A stretch of DNA of 64,000 nucleotides from Litoditis marina. Its lineage: Eukaryota > Nematoda > Chromadorea > Rhabditida > Rhabditidae. The stretch covers positions 41,201,336 through 41,265,335 of the forward strand of contig OZ038433.1 of the NCBI GenBank assembly GCA_964036275.1. Direction: 5' to 3'. Below the pieces are notes generated by a model. That model ran no database searches. It saw only the letters and a list, made by a program, of their open reading frames with translations, and had not been told where the DNA came from. The position numbers and the translations under genes are program-made. Below are positions 35,781 to 47,972 of the stretch, piece after piece (position 1 is the stretch's first letter; each line of letters opens with the position of its first letter).

Positions 35781-36761
35781 ATAAACTAGTGTATTGGAAA
35801 GGGGTTATCAATGGCAACCTGGCTCAATAATCGTGTTTTGTTATGTATTATGTCTGAACATGTACTTCTTTTTGTTTTTCGTTTTTATTGATATTTAGCC
35901 AGTCGAAAATGAAGAATCCAAATCTGAACTGTTGGTTATTGGTATTTTTTCTCAGCTGTCATGTTTTGTTTGATATAACCTGTGCAACTTATTTTTGGGC
36001 ACATAGCTTACAAGAGTTACAAGAGGCTATTTTCCTCATGGGAATGCGAAAAATCTCACGAGTTACGTACGAACGTTACTGAGTTATTTACCATGACGAT
36101 CAAAGGGCACATCAGAGACAATTGGGGCAGGATGAGATTGCAATTGATAGCAACCATGGAACACACTGTAACGTTCACGCATAGGAAATTTACTGCGATG
36201 CATGTCATACAATGCAGTAACATATTTCGCGACATTTTGCAACTTGTAATCATTATCATGTTGTTTTCCGTCAGAAGGGTTTAGCTTTCGATTCCTTTCG
36301 TTTTTGCACCCCTTCTCTCAATAGTCGTTGAATTCATAGTATATAGTAGAGTTCACAACTTGTCTGCACACCTTACTAACCAGAATTCATTTTGCTGTTC
36401 CTTTACATTCCTGTGCTTTATATCTCCTTCGTGCAATTTTGCTGTCGATTTCAAAAGGTCATGAGAGTACTGAACATTTCTTACTGGTCATTGGATCGCG
36501 AGAGTTTCTGGTCGTGCACTGCAGCATGCTCGGAGGCCGGTTTGAATATTCACTCGACCGGATTTCTATAAGCAACGGAGACATGTTCTTATTTCAGCGA
36601 TCGACATTCAGAATCACCTTATCCCCCTTTCCAAAATAAACTCACTTTATCGGAACGCTGTAGGATTGGAATCTACCATGAACGAGGCTTCAATTTGAGC
36701 TGACCGAAACATTTTTCGCCACAAATCGCCACAACATCGTAAGCCGTTGAATTTATTACAT
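35781..36761. other. Intergenic, weak secreted-peptide candidate only
   Basis: 35888-36082 could encode a 56-residue peptide with a hydrophobic start (NCWLLVFFLSCHVLF) behind a weak TTTAG acceptor. There is no second exon or homology, so it is not annotated as a gene. Confidence 0.3.
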
Positions 36762-36824
36762 ATCTGGTCATCTCAGTTTCTGCAACTGGCTGGGCCTATA
36801 AGTCTCATCTGCTTCAGCACCGAG
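36762..36824 (+). pseudogene. Orphan TM7 exon of the chemoreceptor family
   Basis: 21 codons reading IWSSQFLQLAGPISLICFST plus E, with an intact GTGAGT donor. They match exon 8 of chemoreceptor A at 27448-27510 almost residue for residue. The acceptor CAG of the paralogue is CAT here, so the exon cannot be spliced as such. No other receptor exon is nearby; it is a relic of a further tandem copy. Confidence 0.8.
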
Positions 36825-38147
36825 GTGAGTTTTCACAAAGCCTGGTCTATTTTGCTTAGGCATTTTGCCAAGGCTGTATTCATGAACATCCGGGCTTCTC
36901 CATCACAACCTAACATAACTGTGCCAAAATAATGTTAAACACAACCGTTCGCATTGAATTGTTTTTCAATGTTAAGTTAACGATCTACTGTTTGTTTATT
37001 TGTTAAACCAAGTGTTTCGTTTCAATTCCATTTTGTTTATTTGTTAAACCAAGTGTTTCGTTTCAATTCCATTATTCAGTTCGTGCGAACAACTTAGTTA
37101 GATGTTTGCTTATACGTTGGGTTTTTACTATAACGTTTGTAGGGGTGAAATGGTGGGACACCTATGATGAGGGCTACCCACGGCCCGAATGACAATAGTT
37201 TGAAATAAATACAAACCTCGACAAATAAAGATTCAACTAAAAGAATAGGAATATTATAGTAAAGAAGGTGGTACGTTTCGCCTCTATCCCAACAAGTTTG
37301 ATAATAATAAAAATTGTTTATGTTAAATCAAATTTAATGCTTTGAGAATAAAATGTGTGAATTGAAGATTCGATTGCCACTGTTTTCTAATTTTCCCAGT
37401 TTAAATTTTGCTGCAAGAAGTCGTTGGATATCTCGTTTCCTCTTTTGGTACTACTAATTTGGACGACAGGATTTCGACCCATTTTCAAATTTTGAATAGT
37501 TCATTGGCGCGTAACCCTGAGAATTTGTGAAGTCATGAAAACAATTATCTAGTGCAATAGCAATCCATGTGATCTCATGAAAATTTAATGTGAACTGTTT
37601 CAAGATGAATGAAAAGAGCATGAACTACTCGCGAAATTGTGATGTCTACCATTCCATAGAATCTGATCAGAAGTGTAGCTTTTGTACCTGAGAGGGGTTT
37701 TGTCTCTAAACAGTCTTATCTCTTCAAGCTGTTCTCATTTAACGTTTATCACTCTGCACGGCATACGTTAATAGTGAAGAAGACTTTCGTATAGATTCTC
37801 GTACACTACAATTAATTAGATTTGCATGATACATATTATTCTACACCGTTGTAAAACATAGGTTTGCAGCTTCAGCCAACTTGCGTCGAAATGTTTTTAG
37901 TGAAGAATATTCTATGTACCATTGCATTTCACAAAAATTCCACGACAAATTTGATTTTCTAATTATTTTCTATTAAAGCACAAACATAGTATTACGACAC
38001 ATGCCATTTCGATAATGTAAAATTCTTGTCAAGATCATGGGGGAATTTCGACAATACATAACAATTACCGCGTATTGAATTATGTCGAGCATACAAAACA
38101 TATCTCTCGATAAACGCATTTTTACCAACAGATGGTCATTGGGCAGA
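36825..38147. other. Intergenic with 41-bp perfect duplication
   Basis: 36992-37074 is a perfect tandem duplication of a 41-bp unit (TTGTTTATTTGTTAAACC...). The rest is AT-rich with no supported gene. Confidence 0.6.
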
Positions 38148-40134
38148 ATGTTTTTTCGTCCCTCTGATTTTCCGACAGAGTTTGGTAAGTGTTCTGGTTC
38201 TATTGCAGAGAAAGCTAAGTCCGCGTGTGAAGCTTTGAATTTCAGAGTGCATTGCACAATTGGCTGTGTAGTGAAAATAAATGGAAGTGAGAACGTGAAG
38301 AGACATTTGCAGTTTTGTCGTTCATTCAGGGGGCGAGTTGGAGACTGCTCATCAAACTTAATCCTCTACTTGCACCGTGTTCAAACAAAAAACACATCAG
38401 AATGTCATGATCATACCACCCGAAAACTACATCAGGTTCATTTGAACAAACATACTGGTTTTACTAGGATTCTTCCGGTACTCCAAAACAAGTCAGCTAT
38501 CGATCTGGCCGTCATGGAATATTATAAACTATCCTCATCCGTTGTTATCCCCGCTCAACCGCTTCTTGTTCATCCAAGAAGCTTGCGCTTCTGGGTTTTC
38601 TTCGCCGTTCGAAATATCTTGGACTGCCTCCTTCTTTGTGCTCATGCAGACTGACATACAAGAGGGGGAAACATTTGGTCAGTCGAACATTTTGGCTTGT
38701 TTTTTTTTTATTTTGGCCCGACAATAAGAATAAAAGCTCTAACTTAAAATAGTAACAGTGTACACGAATAGTTTAGAGAATAAAGAATGAAAGTGGCACA
38801 TTTCGCACAGGCACGTATTATAAATAAAAGTGCAGGTGCAGACGACATTACCAAAATTTGGAAAAAATCCATATACCCCAACATACGAAACTTTGACCGG
38901 AAAGTTTGAGCATATTACTGTAGAGGGTTATCAGTGGGTGAAACAAACTAAAACAGAGTTGTATGAAAAAAGAACCCTGGTATGGTACTGTTGGGCGAAA
39001 ACTGTGCAATGTTTGCGGGACCTAATGAGGTAACCTTTTATGTAAAGACCTTGCCTAAAGTCAAGTTGATCTTAGGTTCAGTGAGTAGTTCTTGATGTAT
39101 GAAGTGCACATTAGAAAGTCAATAATTTATAATTACTGGAAATCAAAGTTGATTTTTATTACAGATTGCGCTGGTCATCGATGTAATGATTCACACAGAT
39201 GGACTGCATAGTTACCAGCTGGAGCTACAACTGGAAAAAATACAGGTTAGCCATAGTTCATACTATTCATACTGAGAGTCCTAATGGTGCACATATTAAC
39301 TTCATAATGACTGTGTCGGGAAGTTCTGGTATATGTAATCAGTAAGTTTTCACCATCTGTAACGCATACAAATTTTTTTATAACTGAAATTTAAAGGGAG
39401 AGCGAGGGAGAGGTTGAATTGCGAGTAGTACTATATGCTCTATCAGTTCGATAGTACTTACTCACAAAACGGACAAAATGGATTAGCAAACTGGTGCGCA
39501 CACAAGTCACCACGGAGTTTATATGTTTGTAAGTTTGTACCTAGTCTTCTATAGAACCTAGTTATGTTTGCAGGTCTGGTCCTCACAGCTACTACAACTT
39601 GCTCTCTCGTTCACTCTACTTTTCTTCAGCCAAGGAGTTTGTTTCAGTGGTTTTCTCACAGATCCCTTCCTTCTAACTTTCTACTAATAACAGTTGAAGC
39701 GGTGTATGAACTTGTCTGGAGCCGAGTTGAAAGTACGATCTGACTTCTTGCCAGTACCAATTTTAATTCAATACAAGAACCCAGTACACAGTGTGCAACA
39801 ACAACAACGGCTATAACCTCGTGAAATTCGGAACCCATGTTCTCTGCTCGCATATGTATGAGTACGGAAGAACGTTAACGATAATGTGAGAACAATTACT
39901 AATAGTGTTAGTTGCATACTGTAACGGTTCATGATCATTTAAATGATTGCTCCAATTCAGAATAGGTTTCTCTTCTCTCCAATCGACGAGGCTCACTAAG
40001 AATACGTCTTTCAGACGCGTCGCTGCTGTGCGGAGGTGCCGCGCAAGAGCCAGTGTTTTCCCCCGTTCGTGGAACCCCCGAAACTGTTCAGTGTCCACAC
40101 CATGACCGCCGTACGCCCGACCACAAAAGTGTGA
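38148..40134 (+). pseudogene. Decayed chemoreceptor paralogue C (TM2-TM5 lost)
   Basis: Recognisable parts are: first exon 38148-38184 (MFFRPSDFPTEF); TM1 region about 38555-38654 (HPRSLRFWVFFAVRNILDC); TM6 exon 39165-39245 (ALVIDVMIHTDG); TM7 exon 39574-39636 (VWSSQLLQLALSFTLLFF); tail exon 40015-40134 (TRRCCAEVPRK...). Compared with receptor B, the TM1 exon has lost its acceptor AG and about 10 bp (B has ATAATCGTCT here), which brings a TGA into frame. The former intron 1 is open throughout, so one frame runs from 38148 to 38654. TM2, TM3, TM4, ECL2 and TM5 exons are absent; between 38655 and 39164 there is only an unrelated exon-like segment (38836-39029). It cannot encode a seven-pass receptor. 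Confidence 0.85.
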
Positions 40135-42470
40135 AGCTGCCTTGTCGGGTACAGGTGTTATTTTGTGAACTTTGCCTCGAAAACTATGTTTCACACTGAG
40201 TTGTTCCAAAAAATCATATTGAAAATGTAGTGAATATCATTCAAGGAACCTTAAAATTACACTTTACCCGGCTACTTTCAAGTATCTTACAGGAACCTCA
40301 CAAAATATCATCGCGGGTGAACTCACTACACGCAAGTAAGCTACTTGAAAGTTACTTACTTGAGACTACTTGACAAGTAGTCTTACCAAGTACGGCCGCA
40401 GATCACATATGCTAGAACATCTCACCCTGCGTCTCTCCCTTTGCCTCACTATTTCGCGCAACGTCTATCCCGCCCAGATGTGGGAACAGAGAAACAGTGT
40501 ATTTTCGAGGAGTCACAATGTCCGATGTAGGTGCCGGGCTGTTCTAACGTACCTATGTTAATACAAAAATCGTTTTGATTCAGCCTACTTTATTAAAAAT
40601 AGCGTACATATACTTGGAAATGAATATTGTAATATGTCTTCCTATTGTTGCCTAATAGTGTCATTTCGTTATATACAGTGTTAACTATTTTAATAGTATA
40701 AATGGTATCAATGAATTTTGCATTGGTTTCTCATCTTCTCTACATTTTGACTAGCCGGTCACGCGGCTCACGCCGCGTGCCCGTCTAGACGTGCATGTTA
40801 GCTATGTTTTGCAACTTTATTCACAGTGGTTGTCACGTTTCTTACTTTTTTTTGAACGTTTCAAACAGCTTCGAACAGTTTGACGACTTGACGTCATCTG
40901 GCCTTCAGAATCTTATCTGACGTGATCGTCACTACGTGAAACAATGTATAAGTGATATTTTTGGACTCCTTTCTACTCGTTTTGAGAGTTTCAGAAAGTT
41001 TGAACGAAGTTCATGTTTGACGTCTTCTGACATTCTGAATATTACTCGTCGTTGCTTAGAATTCATATAGTCTTCACATATGATTATACATTACGTGTTG
41101 CGATAGTTGGAAGTTCAAGAGATACTTATTAAAAGAACTTGACTTTTTTGCTAGTGAAATGCTTGGTATGTGACGTCATCAATTGATGGTTTGATCTTGA
41201 AAATTGAAACTACTATAACTTGGTTCATTTTCGTCCGATGTACCCCGTGTTTAATTTTCTGAGTTGCTCATGAGTGATGGAATACAATGACACTAAATTT
41301 GAAGTTACATCTATTTTCATAGCAATTTTCGGCCAAAATCATATTTGATGCGCTAAAAAAAAATCAATAATTGAACTTTGACCTTGATGCTTTGGCAGTA
41401 CAATCTTTATCCAATACTGGTCCTGTCCTACAAGTTTCAAGTCGATCCGATCATTTAGACGGTCAGGAGAGGCGTGGGAAAATGTTGAGTCCGAGGTAGC
41501 TTAAAAGTGAGCCTATTTGCGCCGTATGTAGTACGGGTTTGACTTTTGAAACTTGAATAACTCGAGAACGGCTGAATGGTTTTGCTTAATTTTTCACAAT
41601 ATTTGCCGGTCTATCAACCTTCGTCTATGTACAGAATTTGGGTCATACTGCATGAGTTTGGCTGTTTCACTTTTTTCTAAAAAAACGTCTTAAAAAATTA
41701 TTTTTGAGAAATTCAAAAATCTGTCACATACAAATTGTTTTATTCCGTTATGCGCATCCTATAAACGAATCTCAGAGATTCAATCACATTTTGAACATGT
41801 GCCCCACCAAAATGAATGAAATTTTTTGTTGATTTTTATCGACGCTTACAGAACACTCGTCATATGGTAGAATGTTTATTGCTTATAAAGTTAAGTACCT
41901 GACAATCAACTCTATACACTACAAAAGTTAGAAGACAAATAGTTCACAGGAACCTTCTTTGGTAGCCTCATTTATGAGGTACTATGTTTCATAACGGAGA
42001 TCACCAAAAATCGATACTTGATCTTTGATCTCTCATATTGCGAATGTATACTTAGTAGGTTATGACACATCTTGTGTCACAATATGAATAGATGAGGACC
42101 ATTTTAAAACAGTTCGGAAATCTCAAAAAGTTCCGGAAATTTCTCAAATCCGGAGGAAATTGCGAAATTATCCACAATATTGAGCCAATAGAAGGGACTT
42201 CTGGAGAGTTCAACCAGCCAGAAAATTTGAGGTCATATCATCAACATGGGCGGTATGAGGAATGAAAGTAGCAAAAAATTGTACTTTTTTCTAATTCATG
42301 TAACTGTTTTCGGAAACGTTTCCGGCAAAAAGCGCTCGACAGAAACAATCAACTTCAGAATACAGGCTTCCATGTGCAATATCTCCGAAATTTCACTCTC
42401 CAACTTAAGGCCTTAAAAAATCAATAAATCGATAGCATTGATTTTCCTTAGACACCACGACCTTAGATTT
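40135..42470. other. Intergenic, diverged repeat fragments
   Basis: 40860-41050 holds diverged GACGTCATCTGGCCTTCAGAA-type pieces related to the 130-bp unit of the composite repeat. The remainder is AT-rich with no exon, RNA gene or clear element. Confidence 0.4.
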
Positions 42471-42684
42471 TAGTGACATAATTGATGGTCATACTGGTTA
42501 GTCGTTATCGTTCAGGTCCGGGTGCCGTCCCGTCCCGTCCCGTTACGTCATTTAGCACGATTTTTGATAGGGTGGTGTAGTGACATAATTGATGGTCATA
42601 CTGGTTAGTCGTTATCGTTCAGGTCCGGGTGCCGTCCCGTCCCGTCCCGTTACGTCATTTAGCACGATTTTTGATAGGGTGGTG
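42471..42684. repeat. Perfect 107-bp tandem duplication
   Basis: TAGTGACATAATTGATGG starts at 42471 and 42578 and the two copies appear identical, including GCCGTCCCGTCCCGTCCCGT. It is a recent duplication or an assembly artefact. It lies just downstream of the 42810-46720 gene. Confidence 0.9.
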
Positions 42685-42809
42685 AAAAAGGGAATTTTTC
42701 AAATTCGACTGTGCTTGTTTTTTTGAATTTCGTATCGATCATTCGTGAAATTTGTTTGAGAAATTTTTCATCGAGAACGTAACAGAATCGAGAAAATTAG
42801 TCCGGCAAC

Positions 42810-45800
42810 TTACAGTATCATATGAGTAATTAACATAAATGTTGCACTTAAATATCCAAAAGACATCCCTGAGTCGGGTCTATTTCCGAACGATTTTCCA
42901 CCTCGAAGAATGGTTTTTCTCGTTTTCTCTGGCGTCTCCTGTTGCTCCCATCCCTCGTCGTCATTTTGTAGCACTTTCACATTAGTTGTCTCTATTTTTG
43001 GCTCAAATTCTTCCGACATGAAATCGATCACTTGCTCTTCTAACTCTTCTTTTTTCGGTGTTCCTGCTCCCATTTCTCCATAATCGGAATCGAGTTTCTT
43101 TGCGACTTCTCTTTCTAACTCTTCCATTTTGTCCAGCACCTTCTCGTACGGTTCGGTGGGGACTGAAGTCGTCACCGCCGCGACCTCCTTCTTCCGAGCA
43201 TCGTCCTGAATCCTCACAACGTCTTCTTCAATCTCCTTCAGAATATCCTCCGACGACTCGACTTCTTTCTCTCTGTACCTGATTTCCTCCTCCAATTTAT
43301 CTATTTCTTGTTCTTCTTTTTCGACTTCGTCCATGTGGTTCACAAAGACGCCCGTTAGAGGCGGCTCATCGGCTGAAGTTGGATCATCCAGATCGTAGAC
43401 CTGAAAAAAAACAATAATTATAATAATAACTACTTCGAGTATATGTTCACACTGACACAGCTGGAGTTGATGATGAAATGTGACCGATAGAGATCAAAAC
43501 AGAAAGTATGGTTTGGCAGGCGTCTATTTGAAAGTTGCTTTTGTTGTCGAAACAAATTGTTTTCTTTTTCACCCTGTCTTTTCAATCAACTCTAGGTTAT
43601 TTGTCTAGTACAACATTCAGTTTCAAAGTCATCGCAACTACAAAATTAACTTCAGACCGAAACTTTAAAAAACATTAAAAGTCTAGGTAAACCGTCAATG
43701 ACAACAAAATTATCAATGTGAAAGCGACAATGAGAAATGATGAATTCGTGAACCCAACAAACGTGAACCACTGGTGATAAAAATGAGAAATCTATAAGTT
43801 GGTTTTCGAGTTTGACAGTAATCTTCGAACAAATTTCCGTGAACAGGTTTCGACATACGGCGTCTGAATTGATTCCTACCATTTCGTTGTCGACGTCCTC
43901 CTTCTCCTGAGAATTGACGTAGTCGCGTGCAGAAGGCAACCGGGCTGCCGGGGAGTCTATCTGGTCGTAGTCACTTCCAACCACTGCAATAGGACACGAA
44001 CTTCCAAATTCATTTATTGACTATAATAAATTAACAATTTTCTTGTTTTCTTTTTAGAGAAATGATAAAAACTGAAAGTAAGCGCTAACTGAGCCCAGGT
44101 TGCGTTGCAAAAAGGGTACAGCTACTAGTTTTCCACAGCCTTACTAGAAGATAGCAGAGGAGAAAAATTCTAGGTTCAGCTCTCCCACGTTTGAGTAGGA
44201 AACTTACACTCTTCTTCTTCGTTCTCGATCTGCTCGCGAGGGTATTCCATAATTTCATACTCGGGAATTTCTATGGGCATAGTATCTAAAAACAAACAAA
44301 AAGTTTCTATTACACGATTTTAATATTGGCAATTACAGAAGGAAATTATCTATAAATTCACTGAGATGCCTACATCACGATTGTAAGACTTTCCGTCCGA
44401 TTAAGTTACGGTTGAGTTTGTTCCCTCAGTAAACTGAGTATTCGAAAACCTTTGTGATAAAGTTGAGTTTGCATAATAAAATACTCAAGTTAGAATGATT
44501 GCTGTAGGGGTTTCGGTTACAATGGTGAGAACTATAATTGATGATGAAACGCGATACCTTTTCTCCGAGAGGTGGTGTGGTTCAGTCTGTCGATGTCTTC
44601 CTTCGTCATCTGATAGACATGAGGTTGTACTAGGTGCTCGTAGCCTGAATCAATATCAATGTGTGATCTACTAGAACACGAAAATAACATGAGTACGTAC
44701 AATAAAACATCCGGCCCACTATTTCGCAAACGGGTAACCGGACGGGATGTAGAAACAGAGATGGCGTATGTTTGACAGGCATTCCGTATCAAAAGATGTT
44801 CTCGAGACCGCCTATGTTAGTAGGAACTCGGGTTCGTACACCAATATACTGATTTTGTGCCTCAGATCTACTCCTTATTTCAGGTTTTTCCAAAACTGCA
44901 CAGATTATAGTTAGCACTAAAAAAGTTATTGTTGTATAGAAAATTGGACTATGGTAATGGAAATCAGGTAAAGAAACGTGAAGGAGCTATCAGTAAAAAG
45001 CTTACCAGGTAAGAGATTTCCCGCTTCGTCCACGGGAACCAACACATCCCCGTCAACATCTGACTTTCCAACAGGAGAAACAATCTGAAAGATAAATTGC
45101 AGAATATTCTTCACAGTCACTACAGAAAACATTTTTAGTTCAACGTATTTACACTGACTTCTTTGTTGCGAGCATATACACTCCTACTTCGAAAAACTCT
45201 AAATTCGAATTGTCGACATTTTGGATTTTGAACACGACTAACAACCCAATTACATGCTTACTGGTGATATGCGTTTCACAAAAAAAATTCAATTATAAAA
45301 TGCACGATATCGATTCCCTGATAGAAAGAATATTCAAAATACGGAGACGGTGTAGTTTATAAGATCAAATGGGTACCGTAGGAGTCGCGTTGAGACTGAT
45401 TTTGACTATGGCACGGCCAACCTGTTTACCTCATCGTATTCCTGCGGCAGGGGCGGTAGTTCTTCTAGATGTTCCCGAATTCGCTCATGTTTAGTTCCAT
45501 CTGAGAGGCGACGTGACTCAAGAACCGTGAAAGAGTCACGAGTTTCACGTGCGCGAACACGTGAATACAGGTGAGGAGCGGTACAACCACTTCCTGCAGC
45601 AATTACAAAACTACAAGGGGTATCCACAATGGAAGACCGTTATAGTCGTGGACCACGGACAATCGGGTGAAAAGACGGTGTTATGAGTTGTCCGGGTGTT
45701 AGCAGGGGCGCGCAGATGGCATCAATCAATACCAATTTTTAGAAGTTGCGCCAACGCATTGTGCTTTTCATTTCGAATTAGTTATTTAGTGTTGGTTTAT

Positions 45801-46720
45801 TCTTTTTCGAATTAGTTCTATCATTCGGTAACTTTCATTTTGAAAACCACTGCAAAAAATAGAACCAGAAATATATGAATGGGAGGCAGGTTGTAACATA
45901 ATGCCTTTTTAAAAAGTTCCAATATCTTCCCTTCCCGGACCGGACATTCCAGAGGTCGGCCCATTTGGCGCAGTGGCAGTGCCGCGGTATTACCGTCCAA
46001 TTGGCCACGTGTTCGATTCCGGTTAAAATTATTTTCTGTCCAAAATTTACGCGCTGTGTATTTCTCTAATTTGAAATGGTCTACCCGTCAACCTGTCAAT
46101 AATGTGACATGTCTGAATGTTCATATTTGTTGTTTCATTACCATGGCTGATAAAACTTATGCTGTTACAATGGTCCCAGCGATTTTGATTAGATAAAACT
46201 ATTATGCTATCATGTGCAACTTTAACAGAATCCCAAATAGTTCAACACGAAGATGAGTAGAACAGTACAGTGCAGTTATGATTCGAGGCCTGGAATACAC
46301 TCACACACCCCTCACAATACCCTTGTTTCCGTTTTGAATCTTTTAATAGCTGAATAATGAACTAGGAAACTACTATTTTTCAATAAATAAACACTTTCTT
46401 CTGTTTGTTCACGTAGCAATGTTGTTTACTGCACGGATTTACTAATCGGTATGTAATTACCAAATACCATTTGTATGGTTGATAGATATGCTAAATACTA
46501 GAAGTCAATTGAATAGTAAGTACAGTTAGCATTCTAATGAGGAATCGTGCACTTTGTCATTACACGTTTCTGAGTTCTGCTGTGCCTATCATGTTTCACG
46601 TGGCTGTGCAATTGACGTAAAGTATAATTGAAGTTTCCTATGAAACAAATACACATTTATAGTTTTCGTGAAAAACGACGACTTACCGACTATGAGCAAA
46701 ACAAGAAGTGGAATTTGCAT
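42810..46720 (-). CDS. Secreted acidic coiled-coil protein, possibly GPI-anchored, 378 aa
   Basis: Seven exons: 46687-46720, 45430-45593, 45006-45084, 44558-44644, 44208-44285, 43880-43983, 42810-43400. The sum is 1137 nt and all phases agree. The start exon encodes MQIPLLVLLIV, a signal peptide. The middle is acidic and low-complexity (EYPREQIENEEEEL). The large last exon encodes a long Glu/Lys coiled coil (KEEQEIDKLEEEIRYREKEV and following). The end is a polar spacer plus hydrophobic tail (RPDSGMSFGYLSATFMLITH), the shape of a GPI-attachment signal. The stop codon TAA is contained in CTGTAAGTTG, a perfect splice donor, so the frame may continue into a further exon. I do not recognise a family. 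The 5' intron holds a tRNA-like relic and a dispersed repeat. The start lies 279 bp downstream of the DUF273 stop codon. Confidence 0.8.
45957..46026 (+). pseudogene. tRNA-like sequence, degenerate
   Basis: It has an A box (TTTGGCGCAGTGGCAGTGC) and a B box (GTGTTCGATTCCGG) at tRNA spacing, but the acceptor stem does not pair. It sits in intron 1 of the coiled-coil gene. Confidence 0.45.
46511..46630 (+). repeat. 120-bp CACGTGACTGTGC dispersed repeat, copy 5
   Basis: Full-length copy (GAATAGTAAG ... GTGGCTGTGCAATTGACG) in the 5' intron region upstream of exon 2 of the coiled-coil gene. Confidence 0.75.
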
Positions 46721-46917
46721 GACGGACTGTCCTTATCAGGAGCATTCCCCCGTCCCAGCTGCTATCAGTCCAAACACACAAAACGAGCCAACCGGTGGGA
46801 CTGACGTAATTAAAGTGACTCGTAAAGATTAATAGGAAACTGTAAAGGGTAGAGGAAGCTCTCATTGATATACTGGCAAGAACTGAGATAATCAAAAGAT
46901 TCAAAAGTGGATACTGG

Positions 46918-46923
46918 TTTATT
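46918..46923 (-). terminator. Poly(A) signal of the DUF273-family gene
   Basis: TTTATT on the plus strand reads AATAAA on the minus strand, 76 bp beyond the TAA of the DUF273 gene. Confidence 0.55.
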
Positions 46924-47972
46924 TACTCCACAAAATTGAATAGTTAAATCATAGTTACTCGCACATCAACAAACATTGTACAACACAAACAAACATTTTT
47001 AAAAGTTCAATCGTTGTGCTAACAACTTGAATAATTTTAATTTTGTTTCTTCCGCTTCCACATAGTTTTTCACCATCTGCTCATTCATATCCTTTGTTGT
47101 CGTTATCAATTCCGTATCATAGGCCCACGTTGAATTTCTGAACATACATGTATCTTTATGATTTCGAAAGGACGGAATTGTAGGAAAAGCCGAGAAGTCC
47201 GTGGAAAAACACTCACAAGTTTTTTTTCCAAATCAGGTGGTTAGGGCTGGCAAAACCAGTTGTTCGAGTGTTTGCGCGCGATTAGCTTCTCTCTTGGCAT
47301 GGCTATCCGAATCCGTACATTTCTGGTTTGTTCACCACTTTGTCTGGGTTAAGCGGTTAAGCTGCAAACAGTGCCGGATTTTTCTCGCTACGGTCAAAAC
47401 GCATGCATGCTTCCAAGGAGGAGGTTTCTAGCTGTTTGTGTTTACGAATTAGCACATTTGAAATAATTGAGATGTATTTTTCTACATATAATCCGGACCG
47501 GAGCATACCATTAAAATTTAGATGTGTTTTCAAATTTTGAACTGTGAAAATATCTACTTGTATGCGATGAAAAAATCAGTATTCGTCCATCATTACTCTG
47601 TAACTTACTCTGGAGTGCATTTCTCTAAGTCGATAGGGCCTGCCAAAGGATTAAACCAGGCCGTTCGACGAGATGTTTTGAGCCTGTGAAGAAAAATTAA
47701 CCTTCAAATTGTAATGTTTCTTGTAGCCATTCTCTATCCACTGATGAAACTTACCGGTTTGTAATCTGCGGAATGGTCTGAACAGAGGAGGAACAATAAT
47801 GTCATCTCAATTTTTAATACGGGTTCAGCTTAAAGAGACCATTTCTTTCTTGAGGACAACAATAAACGAAACAATCAGTTTCATTGAAAACACCCCAACT
47901 TGACCTCATGGGTACCAAAAGTTCCCAACCCTTTGACGTAATATTGGGCCCCAACTAATTGTGATCAAGCAC

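Noticed and set aside
35888..36284. Small secreted peptide followed by a frame with a hydrophobic end
   Set aside because: The two parts are in different frames with no splice sites to join them, and no homology.
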